Positions 1 through 7,181 of a stretch of DNA of 64,000 nucleotides are shown piece by piece. The notes beneath the pieces are model-generated. The model had not been told where the DNA came from and ran no database searches. It worked only from the letters and a program-made list of their open reading frames with translations. The DNA is taken from the NCBI RefSeq assembly GCF_000758525.1, contig NZ_CP009241.1, positions 4,650,001-4,714,000 on the forward strand, read 5' to 3'. Source of the DNA: Paenibacillus sp. FSL H7-0357. Its GTDB lineage: Bacteria; Bacillota; Bacilli; Paenibacillales; Paenibacillaceae. The position numbers were made by a program, and so were the translations under genes. Each line of letters begins with the position of its first letter. Within the stretch, counting starts at the first letter, position 1.

Positions 1-7
1 GCATGCT

Positions 8-259
8 TTAATCTCTTGGATAATCCATTGCCATTATATCCATAAAAGGCACCTTGACCAGCTCTTCCTTACAGCTGAGATGCACCTTGCCCGTACGCGA
101 GTCCATGCCGACAATCTGCCCCCGGACCTGATCTTCCTTGCCCCAAACCGTCAATAGCACTTCAGAGGCCTCTTGCATCGCTTCCGTCAGTTGATTGCCG
201 ATTTCCTCCAGCACAAATTCATCTCTTGTCGGCCGTTTGGCCACCTTCGCTTTTGCCAC
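8..259 (-). CDS. YolD-like family protein
   Basis: An 83-residue protein of the YolD-like type: a short basic N-terminus, a helix (residues about 13-35), then a small beta-rich module with the pattern RGQIVGMD...GKVHL...VPFMDIMAMD, which is the recognisable YolD signature (a hydrophobic strand ending in PF.DI). YolD proteins are often encoded beside Y-family DNA polymerase (UvrX/DinB) genes, but that neighbour would lie outside the left edge here. The function of the family is not well established. The start ATG has a GGAGGAAT ribosome binding site just upstream. Confidence is good for the family, low for any role. Confidence 0.7.
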   Translation of the reverse strand: MAKAKVAKRPTRDEFVLEEIGNQLTEAMQEASEVLLTVWGKEDQVRGQIVGMDSRTGKVHLSCKEELVKVPFMDIMAMDYPRD

Positions 260-570
260 ACTATTCCTCCGTTAAATTAAGACTGTTTCCATGTGTTATT
301 CCATATAAAATAAATGTCATGTTTACTCGCTCATGGATGTTATCGAGTTAATTATAGCAATTACTCTTAAGCGGTGAAAAGAGCGTAGTGATTATGTTCC
401 TCCAACTGAACTTCAGCTGTTTTGCATAAGGAGCTATTCTAACAACTACTCTACGTAGCTTAACATTTCCAGCAGGTCTGAACAAGGTTATCGTGATTTG
501 CGTCACGAATCTCAGAATCGACCTGGGAAGCTGATCGGCGCAACTCATCAGCTCCAGTTCGCGCTCTAAG
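260..570. other. Gene-free stretch rich in inverted repeats
   Basis: No convincing gene is present. An 84-codon minus-strand frame (348-602) begins inside the terminator of the next gene and looks spurious. The DNA holds several inverted repeats: AGCTGAT...ATCAGCT (about 527-552), a nested pair with TCGTGA-N6-TCACGA in the middle flanked by CTGA/TCAG and GGT/ACC arms (about 475-525), and CTGAA/TTCAG near 407-422. This density of foldable sequence suggests a structured RNA or a dispersed repeat, which cannot be decided from one copy. Confidence 0.3.
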
Positions 571-610
571 AAAAGGAGTCGCTGGCGCTTCCCTGCCAAC
601 AACTCCTTTT
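571..610. terminator. Rho-independent terminator of the 612-890 gene
   Basis: AAAAGGAGT and ACTCCTTTT arms (9 bp) enclose an inner GCTGGC/GCCAAC stem. A-run and T-run on both sides make it potentially bidirectional. It starts directly after the stop codon of the minus-strand gene. Confidence 0.65.
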
Positions 611-611
611 G

Positions 612-890
612 TTATTTTCTTTTATAGCTCTTAGCCCAATTTAATGTCATTTCTTGAAAACTCACCTGTCTGCGCCAAGTTCTATGAGTGGTTTCCCATT
701 CGTTAACAGCTTGCTTATAAGGTGTGTAAAATCGCCAATCACTAATATCCCAAGAACAATAAATTTTTCGATAAAATTTTCCGAATGGAATGTCTTGAGA
801 GTATCTTCGTACGGCCTTACTTGCCTGTCGTTTTATCCAACGACTTGCCTGGTCTTTACTTACGGGTGTTTTCTTAATGCTTCTACTCAA
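612..890 (-). CDS. Conserved hypothetical protein, 92 aa, TTG start
   Basis: A small very basic protein beginning MSRSIKKTPVSKD and rich in Lys, Arg, Trp and Tyr (WRFYTPYKQAVNEW, RTWRRQVSFQ). The start is TTG at 890, chosen because AAGGAGGT lies 10 bases upstream and there is no better ATG. The resemblance of the first residues to ribosomal protein S19 (MSRSIKKGP) does not continue and is judged coincidental. The pattern GKFYRKIYCSWDISDW recalls small hypothetical proteins of Bacillales, but no function can be given. A decayed gene lies just upstream on the same strand. Confidence 0.6.
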   Translation of the reverse strand: MSRSIKKTPVSKDQASRWIKRQASKAVRRYSQDIPFGKFYRKIYCSWDISDWRFYTPYKQAVNEWETTHRTWRRQVSFQEMTLNWAKSYKRK

Positions 891-917
891 ATCAGCTCTA
901 ACCTCCTTCAGGGAAGC

Positions 918-1080
918 TAGAGTCCGTCTAGTAATTTCATTGATTCACCCCTTATTTTTCCATATTCAGATAATAAACCGATTAACTCACTGAAGCAACT
1001 TTTCTTTTAGCATGTAATCCGGAAACTGCTCGATGAAATCAAAATCATTTACGGATCTTTAATTCGCTCTGATTCTGCAT
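918..1080 (-). pseudogene. Decayed small gene, fragments in three frames
   Basis: A good start (ATG at 1080, with TTTGGAGGA 6-7 bases upstream) opens MQNQSELK and then stops. A second frame continues SVNDFDFIEQFPDYMLKEK, and a third gives CFSELIGLLSEYGKIRGES before a stop at 918-920. Joined, these give about 58 residues of protein-like sequence, so two frameshifts in a once intact small gene is the simplest reading. It ends about 28 bases before the next same-strand gene, suggesting a former operon. The original function is unknown; the alternative is chance. Confidence 0.35.
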
Positions 1081-1227
1081 GCTGATTCCTCCAAAGAAAA
1101 AAGCCGTTAAATTAATCAGCGACCTCCTCTCAAAACATTAAAATATATTTGCGGAACTGCAAAAGAGTTGCTATACCTGGAAAGTATGAAGAACGGATCC
1201 AATGGCGAATGGGAAAACGTGTTGGAC

Positions 1228-1707
1228 TCAATTCCGGAACTTGTCCACAAGCGCGCTATACACCTCATATCTGTTCTCCCATACCTGTTTCCGGTTATCA
1301 AATGGCTTACCGTCCAGCAACGCTGCGATCACTTCCAGACAGACATGCCACCCGGAGAGGTCTTTGGCTGTATGGCCCGTAATTTTGCCTATGGTTTCGA
1401 TTAATTGCAGGCGGCAGCCTTCCCGCTCCGGAAGCAGCTCAAAACGAACCTTGTCCTCTCCCCAAATAAATTCCAATACGGAGTTCCGCTCAAAATCAGT
1501 AATTTCCAATTCCAAAAAGGTACCGTCCCGCATATCAAATTCGATGATCCCGCCGGTTCGCAAATCCTTTACCCTTAGCTCGGAGAACCATTCCTTCAGC
1601 AGTTCATTTTGAGTCAACATCGCCCAAACGGTATCCACTGAATGCTTGTAATGGAATTCAAAGGTGGCTGTGAAGCCTTCCGGGACCGCTACAATCTCAG
1701 CAATCAT
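1228..1707 (-). CDS. SRPBCC/AHSA1-family protein
   Basis: A 159-residue START-like (Bet v 1 fold) protein of the AHSA1 type: N-terminal strand FTATFEFHYKHSVDTVWAMLTQNELLKEWF, central FDMRDGTFLELEITDFERNSVLEFIWGEDKVRFELLP strands, and the long C-terminal helix beginning LSGWHVCLEVIAALLDG. Members bind hydrophobic ligands or act as Hsp90 co-chaperone-like domains; the specific role here is unknown. The ATG at 1707 follows an AAAAGGGGAA ribosome binding site. It is monocistronic and divergent from the lipoprotein at 1796. Confidence 0.8.
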   Translation of the reverse strand: MIAEIVAVPEGFTATFEFHYKHSVDTVWAMLTQNELLKEWFSELRVKDLRTGGIIEFDMRDGTFLELEITDFERNSVLEFIWGEDKVRFELLPEREGCRLQLIETIGKITGHTAKDLSGWHVCLEVIAALLDGKPFDNRKQVWENRYEVYSALVDKFRN

Positions 1708-1795
1708 TAATAGTTCCCCTTTTCTGTGATTATTAGTATGCTTATCCTTTAAACTGTAAAGTATTTACAACCAAATCGCAAATGGAGTGATACTT

Positions 1796-2125
1796 ATGAG
1801 AAAACTGCCTTTTATCTGCCTATTATTAGTCCTGCTGTCATTAAGCATTGCCGGTTGTGAACGCGATACCGGATATTCAATTCAAAAAGCGATTGATAAA
1901 GGCGATCCGATCTTTAAAGATTTGAATTACGATGGGCAAGTGATCAGGTATAGTGTGGACAACTCCAACGATGAATATGGGGGAGCCGGCAAAGGTATTA
2001 AAACGGATGTTTGCACAGAGATTACAAAGGAAGACAGCGGCAGCGGGGAGATTTTCTATTCGATCAGCGGATGCACAGCCGACAATCCGGAAATGAGCTA
2101 TTTTCTGATCCGCAAAAAGAAGTAA
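1796..2125 (+). CDS. Small lipoprotein, DUF4362-like
   Basis: A 109-residue secreted lipoprotein. A lipobox SIAGC follows a hydrophobic signal (PFICLLLVLLSLS), so it should be anchored to the membrane's outer face. The mature part (GDPIFKDLNYDGQVIRYSVDNSNDEYGGAGKGIKTDVCTEI...GCTADN) matches my recollection of the DUF4362 C-terminal pattern, with two cysteines that could form a disulfide. ATG at 1796 is preferred over the in-frame GTG at 1787, because GGAG (1784-1787) is correctly spaced only for the ATG. Function unknown. Confidence 0.7.
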   Translation: MRKLPFICLLLVLLSLSIAGCERDTGYSIQKAIDKGDPIFKDLNYDGQVIRYSVDNSNDEYGGAGKGIKTDVCTEITKEDSGSGEIFYSISGCTADNPEMSYFLIRKKK

Positions 2126-2142
2126 AATGCAGCGTACACGCA

Positions 2143-2169
2143 AACGGACAACCGCAAGGTTGCCCGTTC
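2143..2169. terminator. Intrinsic terminator between convergent genes
   Basis: ACGGACAACC-GCAA-GGTTGCCCGT hairpin with one mismatch and a GCAA tetraloop, lying between the convergent lipoprotein gene and the 2199-3860 gene. The flanking A and T runs are short. Confidence 0.5.
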
Positions 2170-2198
2170 ATTTAACCCGTATTTAGGATAGAAACTTA

Positions 2199-3860
2199 TT
2201 AAACAACATAGTCTTCCAGTGAAATCCGGCTGCCGCCCAGACTGGCTTGAGGGCCCGCACCCACCCCAAGGGTGAGCTGTAGCTGATCGCCGCTTAAAGT
2301 CTGATATTGGACCGACAGGTCATCTCCGGTGCTGAACTCCGGCGCTTTATTCGTCATTTCCGTTGCAAAGGCAGGCAAGTCGCCAAACCCCAGCTCTGCT
2401 GCCTCTTTCACCGGAACAGCCTCCACGACAACTCCTCCCGGCATTCCTGTAACCGTAACCTCCAGGTAGTCCTGCCGTTCTTTCAACTCGTAGCGCTGGG
2501 ACAAGTAAACAGCAAAGTACACTTTACCAGCCCTCCCGAACAGCGCCTCCTGCGACTTGATCCACTCCCCTTTGGGCAGAACCCCTACGACAGAGTCATT
2601 CTCTCCTTCCGGAACGGGATACAAGGAAAGGACCGTACTCTTGTGAAACAGCACCTCCATATGCGGACTCTGATGGCGGGGATCGCCTTCCCGATAGCCT
2701 TGACCGGGATGGAAGAAATACAGCCGGTTGCTCCCTTCCTGTACGCCAATTGGCAGTGAGAAGGCCCAGCGCAGCTGTTCGTTGTCAAATTCCTCTACCC
2801 GCTCCCACATACCTCCAGCCGCATAATCCTCCGTGATATAAGCGTATGAATGCAGCAGCGGCTGAGGATCCGGGTCACTTGGCACAACCTTCCGGGTCAG
2901 CTTCTTGACTTCAACAGGCACGCTACGGTCCAAAGCAGCGGACCGTACCTGCTCCGGTGCTTCATAGAATAGTAACCCGGCATATTCAGTTCGCGGCATC
3001 TCCGCAGGCAATTTGAAGTCTCCAAACTGCACATAATCATGCAGCACATTGCCGTCTGCCGGAACATCATGCGGCCAGCCCCGGGAATGTGCGCCTACCC
3101 AGGCGCCCTGAAGGTAGAAGTGCCCCCGTTCCTTCCACAGATAATCCAGCATTTCTGCCAGCATGTCTTTGATCTTAGGGTCCTCTTCCAGCTCCCAGGC
3201 ACAGGTAAATGCCTGCACCCAATGCCAGAACCACGGCAGGCTGCCATACTCCGGCATGCCATTCCCGCGGATATAGACCAGTGTATTCTGCAGGCTGAGC
3301 AGTCCGTCCTCGCGTAATTCCTCATCATCAAACAGCTTGCCGAAGATCAGCTTCGCTGCGGTATATTTAGCTTCATGATGCCCGAAGGTCACCACCGGTT
3401 TGCGGTAAAATCCGCTGCGGTAGATATGGCCGATGGCCGTATGAAAAGCAATTCGGAGTCCTGCACTGAACTCGCTGGAATAATGCTTGCAGAACCAAGC
3501 CATCAGGCTGCCCATTATTTCCACCGGAAGCTCATGCGGCGAGGCCTCCCGCGGCAGCGGGTTCAGGCCAAGCGGCCAGTGTCCGTATAGCGCAGTCCCG
3601 GGCTGTCTGTTCTGCAGCAGAACGGTTTCCAGCAGCACGGCTTCCGCCTTCTGCTTTGCTGCTACACGGTCAAAGGGCAGCTCGCGAGACGGGTCTACGG
3701 CAGCTGCGAACAGGTAAGAGGCATAATAAAAATTATTACGCACATCATCGTGGAACCAAAGACCGCTCTCCAGCAGCGGACGGCTCTCCGCTTCCCGCGC
3801 TACATTATATATAATTTCATCCTGACGAATTTTATAAGGACTCTGATTGACATCCACCAT
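2199..3860 (-). CDS. Unrecognised protein of the uronate locus, toroid plus beta-domain architecture
   Basis: A 553-residue cytoplasmic protein (no signal peptide). The N-terminal 300 residues are helical, with repeated aromatic-rich patches (LWFHDDVRNNFYYASYLFAAA, LYGHWPLGLNP, LPVEIMGSLMAWFCKHYS, SLPWFWHWVQAFTCAWELEED) resembling an alpha/alpha toroid. The rest is beta-rich. This two-part layout occurs in heparinase-like polysaccharide lyases and some glycoside hydrolases. It is divergent from kduI, so a role in intracellular oligo-uronide breakdown is inferred, not shown. ATG 3860 was chosen because GGAGGG lies 11 bases upstream; the in-frame GTG at 3872 abuts that site. No family could be assigned with confidence. 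Confidence 0.6.
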   Translation of the reverse strand: MVDVNQSPYKIRQDEIIYNVAREAESRPLLESGLWFHDDVRNNFYYASYLFAAAVDPSRELPFDRVAAKQKAEAVLLETVLLQNRQPGTALYGHWPLGLNPLPREASPHELPVEIMGSLMAWFCKHYSSEFSAGLRIAFHTAIGHIYRSGFYRKPVVTFGHHEAKYTAAKLIFGKLFDDEELREDGLLSLQNTLVYIRGNGMPEYGSLPWFWHWVQAFTCAWELEEDPKIKDMLAEMLDYLWKERGHFYLQGAWVGAHSRGWPHDVPADGNVLHDYVQFGDFKLPAEMPRTEYAGLLFYEAPEQVRSAALDRSVPVEVKKLTRKVVPSDPDPQPLLHSYAYITEDYAAGGMWERVEEFDNEQLRWAFSLPIGVQEGSNRLYFFHPGQGYREGDPRHQSPHMEVLFHKSTVLSLYPVPEGENDSVVGVLPKGEWIKSQEALFGRAGKVYFAVYLSQRYELKERQDYLEVTVTGMPGGVVVEAVPVKEAAELGFGDLPAFATEMTNKAPEFSTGDDLSVQYQTLSGDQLQLTLGVGAGPQASLGGSRISLEDYVV

Positions 3861-4023
3861 TACCGGTTTCACCCTCCATATTTTAAGTTTCTTTTTATCG
3901 ATCTCTGCCCACTCTCAGGAATCACGACTTCAACAACATCCCCTTCACTCTCCCTGGACCTTGTATTTTAGTCTATTGTGCACGCTTTCGGTTCATATGG
4001 CAATCTTTAAAAGCGATAAATAA

Positions 4024-4044
4024 ACTAAAATAAACGTACTAAAA
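4024..4044 (+). promoter_or_regulatory. ACTAAAA direct repeats upstream of kduI promoter
   Basis: ACTAAAA occurs at 4024-4030 and 4038-4044 (period 14), and its inverse TTTTAGT at about 3966-3972. The pair sits just upstream of the kduI -35 hexamer, where a regulator such as the DeoR protein encoded downstream might bind. This is a positional inference only. Confidence 0.3.
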
Positions 4045-4055
4045 AAGATTATCAC

Positions 4056-4084
4056 TTGCCAAATGAACGTAAATGGATTAAATT
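4056..4084 (+). promoter_or_regulatory. Sigma-A-type promoter of the kdu operon
   Basis: TTGCCA (4056-4061), 17-base spacer, TAAATT (4079-4084). The expected transcript start near 4091 lies upstream of the AAGGAGA site at 4114 but downstream of the longer in-frame ATG at 4063, which supports the shorter KduI start. Confidence 0.5.
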
Positions 4085-4131
4085 GTACCTATACGAACGA
4101 AAATGCGTTTTTGAAGGAGATTGAATATCCA

Positions 4132-4965
4132 ATGGAAAGACGTTTCGCCTCACATCCCAACGAAGTTAAGCAGTTTGATACTGAGCGCCTGCGCAAAGAG
4201 TTCCACATTCCCGTTATTTTTGCTCCGAATGAACTGAAGCTTGTGCTTACCCATGAAGACCGCATGATCGTCGGCGGTGCCAATCCCGTAACCGAAGATG
4301 TTGTGCTAACCACGGATCTGAAGGAACTGGGAGTCACTTACTTCCTGGAACGCCGTGAACTGGGTATCATCAATGTCGGCGGCAAAGGTTCAGTTGTTGT
4401 AGACGGAACAGAATATGAAATAGATTTCAAAGAATGCCTGTATGTCGGCCAAGGTTCCAAAGATGTGGTGTTCAAAAGCGCAGACAGCGCCAAACCGGCT
4501 AAATTCTACCTGAACTCCGCTCCGGCTCACCAGTCCTATCCTACAACCAAAACTACACTCGCCGAATCCGAATCCGGAGCAATGGGTGGTCTGGAGAACT
4601 CCAACGAGCGTACGATTCACCGCTTCATTCATACCAATGGCGTACAAAGCGCACAACTGGTCATGGGTATGACACAGCTCAAACCTGGCAGCATGTGGAA
4701 TACAATGCCTTCGCATACTCATCCGCGCCGGATGGAAGCCTACTTCTATTTCGATCTTCCGGATGACTCTATCGTGTTCCACCTGATGGGCGAACCTACC
4801 GAAACCCGCCATATCGTGATGCACAATGAACAGGCCGTCATTTCCCCAAGCTGGTCAATCCACAGCGGTGTAGGCACGCATAACTATACCTTCATCTGGA
4901 GCATGGCCGGTGACAACAAACGTTATGATGATATGGACCCCGTAGGTATGAAAGAATTACAATAG
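4132..4965 (+). CDS. kduI: 5-dehydro-4-deoxy-D-glucuronate isomerase
   Basis: KduI converts 5-keto-4-deoxyuronate (DKI), from pectin or glycosaminoglycan breakdown, to 2,5-diketo-3-deoxygluconate, the KduD substrate. The 277 residues match the family length when translation begins at MERRFASHPNEVKQFDT (ATG 4132, AAGGAGA 11 bases before); the upstream in-frame ATG at 4063 would add 23 unusual residues and precede the promoter. The cupin metal site is visible as HTHPRRMEAYFYFDL, with a further His in the WSIHSGVGTHNY segment. First gene of kduI-deoR-kduD. Confidence 0.95.
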   Translation: MERRFASHPNEVKQFDTERLRKEFHIPVIFAPNELKLVLTHEDRMIVGGANPVTEDVVLTTDLKELGVTYFLERRELGIINVGGKGSVVVDGTEYEIDFKECLYVGQGSKDVVFKSADSAKPAKFYLNSAPAHQSYPTTKTTLAESESGAMGGLENSNERTIHRFIHTNGVQSAQLVMGMTQLKPGSMWNTMPSHTHPRRMEAYFYFDLPDDSIVFHLMGEPTETRHIVMHNEQAVISPSWSIHSGVGTHNYTFIWSMAGDNKRYDDMDPVGMKELQ

Positions 4966-4999
4966 AAAGAAATCAACTACGGAAAGATGAGGCAGGCGG

Positions 5000-5755
5000 A
5001 TGAACCCGATACGGCGACACGAGATGATTATGGAAGTTATGCTGAACCAGAAGGACGTAACGGTAAACGAATTGAGCGACAAGCTCCAGGTGACGGGAAA
5101 AACAATCCGCGAGGACTTGAGCAAGCTGGAGGAACAGGGATTGATCGTGCGTGTGCACGGCGGTGCTGTATTGGCCCAAAGCGATCAGTTCGGCATTCTG
5201 CCTTCCAAGAACCCGCTGGATAAATATTCCGACGAGAAAACGGAGATTGCGCTGCGTGCGCTTGCCCATATCGAAGAGGATGACATCATTGCGCTGGACG
5301 GCGGGAGCACCACGCTTGAAATTGCCCGGAGGCTGGACAATATGCCTCTGACGGTCGTCACCAACGATGTGTACATCATCAGCGAACTGGTTCCCAAAGA
5401 CAACATACGTCTGGTTGTTCCCGGAGGCTACCGCGTCCGCAACATGCTCGCAGGTCCCGAAGCTGTCTCATACGTGCAAAAGCTAAATATACAAAAAGCA
5501 TTTCTCTCGGCTACAGCCGTGCATATCGAGCATGGGCTGTCTATTTACACCGGTGATTTAATAGATTTCAAACAGGCCTTGGTCTCCACGGCCCGCAAAG
5601 TATTCGCCGCCTGCGATCATCATAAATTCGGGCATACCGCTTTGCGCACCTTCGCTTCACTGCAGGAAGTGGATGTGCTGCTTACGGACAGCGGCCTTGC
5701 ACCCGAAACGGTGGAACAGTTCCGCAGTGCGGGCGTCAATATTGAATGCGGATAA
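5000..5755 (+). CDS. DeoR/GlpR-family transcriptional regulator
   Basis: A 251-residue sugar-responsive repressor: N-terminal DeoR winged helix (residues 1-57, RRHEMIMEVMLNQKDVTVNELSDKLQVTGKTIREDLSKLEEQGLIVRVHGGA, the family signature), then a phosphosugar-isomerase-like sensor domain (IALDGGSTTLEIARRL, VVTNDVYI, ACDHHKFGHTAL). It lies between kduI and kduD on the same strand (34 bases after kduI, 69 before kduD), so it most likely controls this operon with a uronate catabolite as inducer. In many other bacteria pectin genes are controlled by IclR- or LacI-type KdgR. Effector unknown. Confidence 0.85.
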   Translation: MNPIRRHEMIMEVMLNQKDVTVNELSDKLQVTGKTIREDLSKLEEQGLIVRVHGGAVLAQSDQFGILPSKNPLDKYSDEKTEIALRALAHIEEDDIIALDGGSTTLEIARRLDNMPLTVVTNDVYIISELVPKDNIRLVVPGGYRVRNMLAGPEAVSYVQKLNIQKAFLSATAVHIEHGLSIYTGDLIDFKQALVSTARKVFAACDHHKFGHTALRTFASLQEVDVLLTDSGLAPETVEQFRSAGVNIECG

Positions 5756-5824
5756 TAAATTGCACTTTTTTAAGAATCTTAAGTACAAAATCCACAATCC
5801 CCACTCAAAGGAGAGAATATTAAT

Positions 5825-6580
5825 ATGTCATCATTATTCAGTCTGGCTGGTAAAACAGCCATCGTAACGGGCGCTGCCCAAGGTCTTGGACAAGGTATTG
5901 CCCTTGCTTTTGCGGAAGCTGGCGCAGACGTTGTTTCTGCCTCCCTGAACACAAGTGCAGAAACCGTTGAAGCCGCCAAAGCTTTCGGTGTGAAAGCTCT
6001 CGGCATCGAAGCTGACCTGAGTGACCACACTACTCTGCAGGGCATGTTCGACAAAGCACTAGAATTGACCGGCCACGTTGACATCCTGGTCAACTGCGCT
6101 GGCATGATCCGCCGTACTCCGGCCAAAGACCATAGCGAAAAAGACTGGTTCGATGTCATCAACCTGAACCAGAATACTGTATTCCTGCTGTCGCAAATTG
6201 CCGGCCGCCACTTCCTGGAAAGAGGGTCCGGTAAAATTATCAACATCTGCTCCATGCTTTCCTACCAGGGCGGGATCAATGTTCCGGGTTATACTGCAAG
6301 CAAACATGCGGTTGCCGGTCTGACCAAAGCATTCGCCAACGAATGGGCCGGTTCCGGTCTGAACATCAACGCGATCGCACCAGGCTACATGGCTACAGAA
6401 AACACAGCTCCGATCCGTGCGGATCAAAGCCGTTCCGACTCGATTCTGGACCGCATTCCTGCCGGACGCTGGGGAACTGCAGAAGATGTTAAGGGACCTG
6501 CCGTATTCCTGGCTTCCGCTGCTTCTGACTACCTGAACGGTCATATCCTGAATGTAGACGGCGGATGGCTGGCCAGATAA
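5825..6580 (+). CDS. kduD: 2-dehydro-3-deoxy-D-gluconate 5-dehydrogenase (KduD)
   Basis: A 251-residue short-chain dehydrogenase that reduces 2,5-diketo-3-deoxygluconate to KDG with NADH, completing the step after KduI. The nucleotide-binding motif TGAAQGLG is at residues 15-22, NCAGMIRR near 90, and the catalytic Ser143-Tyr156-Lys160 set in INICSMLSYQGG...GYTASKH. Length and motifs such as FDVINLNQNTVF and GYMATENTAPIRAD fit KduD rather than FabG. AAAGGAGAG lies 8-9 bases upstream of the ATG. KDG kinase and aldolase genes are not in this window. Confidence 0.93.
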   Translation: MSSLFSLAGKTAIVTGAAQGLGQGIALAFAEAGADVVSASLNTSAETVEAAKAFGVKALGIEADLSDHTTLQGMFDKALELTGHVDILVNCAGMIRRTPAKDHSEKDWFDVINLNQNTVFLLSQIAGRHFLERGSGKIINICSMLSYQGGINVPGYTASKHAVAGLTKAFANEWAGSGLNINAIAPGYMATENTAPIRADQSRSDSILDRIPAGRWGTAEDVKGPAVFLASAASDYLNGHILNVDGGWLAR

Positions 6581-6686
6581 GACACATTGTTAACTACACA
6601 TCTGATCAGATAGTAATAGACAAATGATGTGCTTAATAGCTAAATAAACAGCTTTCTAAAGAAAGCTGTCCGGTGGATAATTTGTA

Positions 6687-6716
6687 AAGGGTGTAACCGA
6701 GGTTGCACCCTTTTTT
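6687..6716 (+). terminator. Terminator of the kdu operon
   Basis: AAGGGTGTAAC-CGAG-GTTGCACCCTT hairpin (11 bp, one G-U) followed by TTTT. A second hairpin, ACAGCTTTC-TAAA-GAAAGCTGT (6648-6669), precedes it without a T run. Confidence 0.75.
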
Positions 6717-6734
6717 GTGTGAGCAAAAATCTGC

Positions 6735-7112
6735 TTATTCATCTTTGGTTACTATCGCTTTAATATATTGATTTTGGCCTGTTTCGACGGCTATTTCTTG
6801 TGAAGAATCGATATTATTGATAGACCAAAGTTTAGTCCCCACTTGATAAAAATTAGAGGAATTATCCAGAGTTTCTCCCGTCTCCGTTGTTGAATAATTC
6901 GTAATCTCTCCGAGCGGCTTGTCAACCTCTTCAGCAGGTGTATCCGTAATAGTGTATATACTATTATTCCATTTAATATAAGGGAAAGCAAAAGAACCAA
7001 TCCCAGTTGAAGAGGTATTATTTTTTTCCTTAGCTGCTTTATTCTCTTTGGGTTCATTCGAGCAGGATATCAGCAGCAGGAACGAGAGTATAGAAATGAT
7101 TAGCTTATTCAT
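6735..7112 (-). CDS. Small lipoprotein
   Basis: About 125 residues with a lipoprotein signal (LIISILSFLLLISC, lipobox LISC), a charged linker and a beta-rich domain of the form IKWNNSIYTITDTPAEEVDKPLGEITNYS...FYQVGTKLWSINNID...IAVETGQNQYIKAIV, a layout common in small Bacillales lipoproteins of unknown function. ATG 7112 is preferred to GTG 7121 because GAGGTGA is correctly placed only for the ATG. The coding sequence is more AT-rich than its neighbours, as is the next gene. Confidence 0.7.
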   Translation of the reverse strand: MNKLIISILSFLLLISCSNEPKENKAAKEKNNTSSTGIGSFAFPYIKWNNSIYTITDTPAEEVDKPLGEITNYSTTETGETLDNSSNFYQVGTKLWSINNIDSSQEIAVETGQNQYIKAIVTKDE

Positions 7113-7181
7113 TTTTGTCACCTCTTCTACTAATCGGAAAGGTCCACTTCTTGTTTATATTTCCTGTTGTACATTGCTTGT

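Noticed and set aside
348..602. 84-codon minus-strand frame
   Set aside because: Starts inside the terminator hairpin of the neighbouring gene, lacks a ribosome binding site, and its sequence is dominated by inverted repeats.
612..890. Ribosomal protein S19 (from MSRSIKK start)
   Set aside because: Only the first seven residues resemble S19; the rest is unrelated.
4063..4131. N-terminal extension of KduI
   Set aside because: Lies upstream of the predicted transcript start; homologues begin at MERRFASHP, which has the AAGGAGA site.
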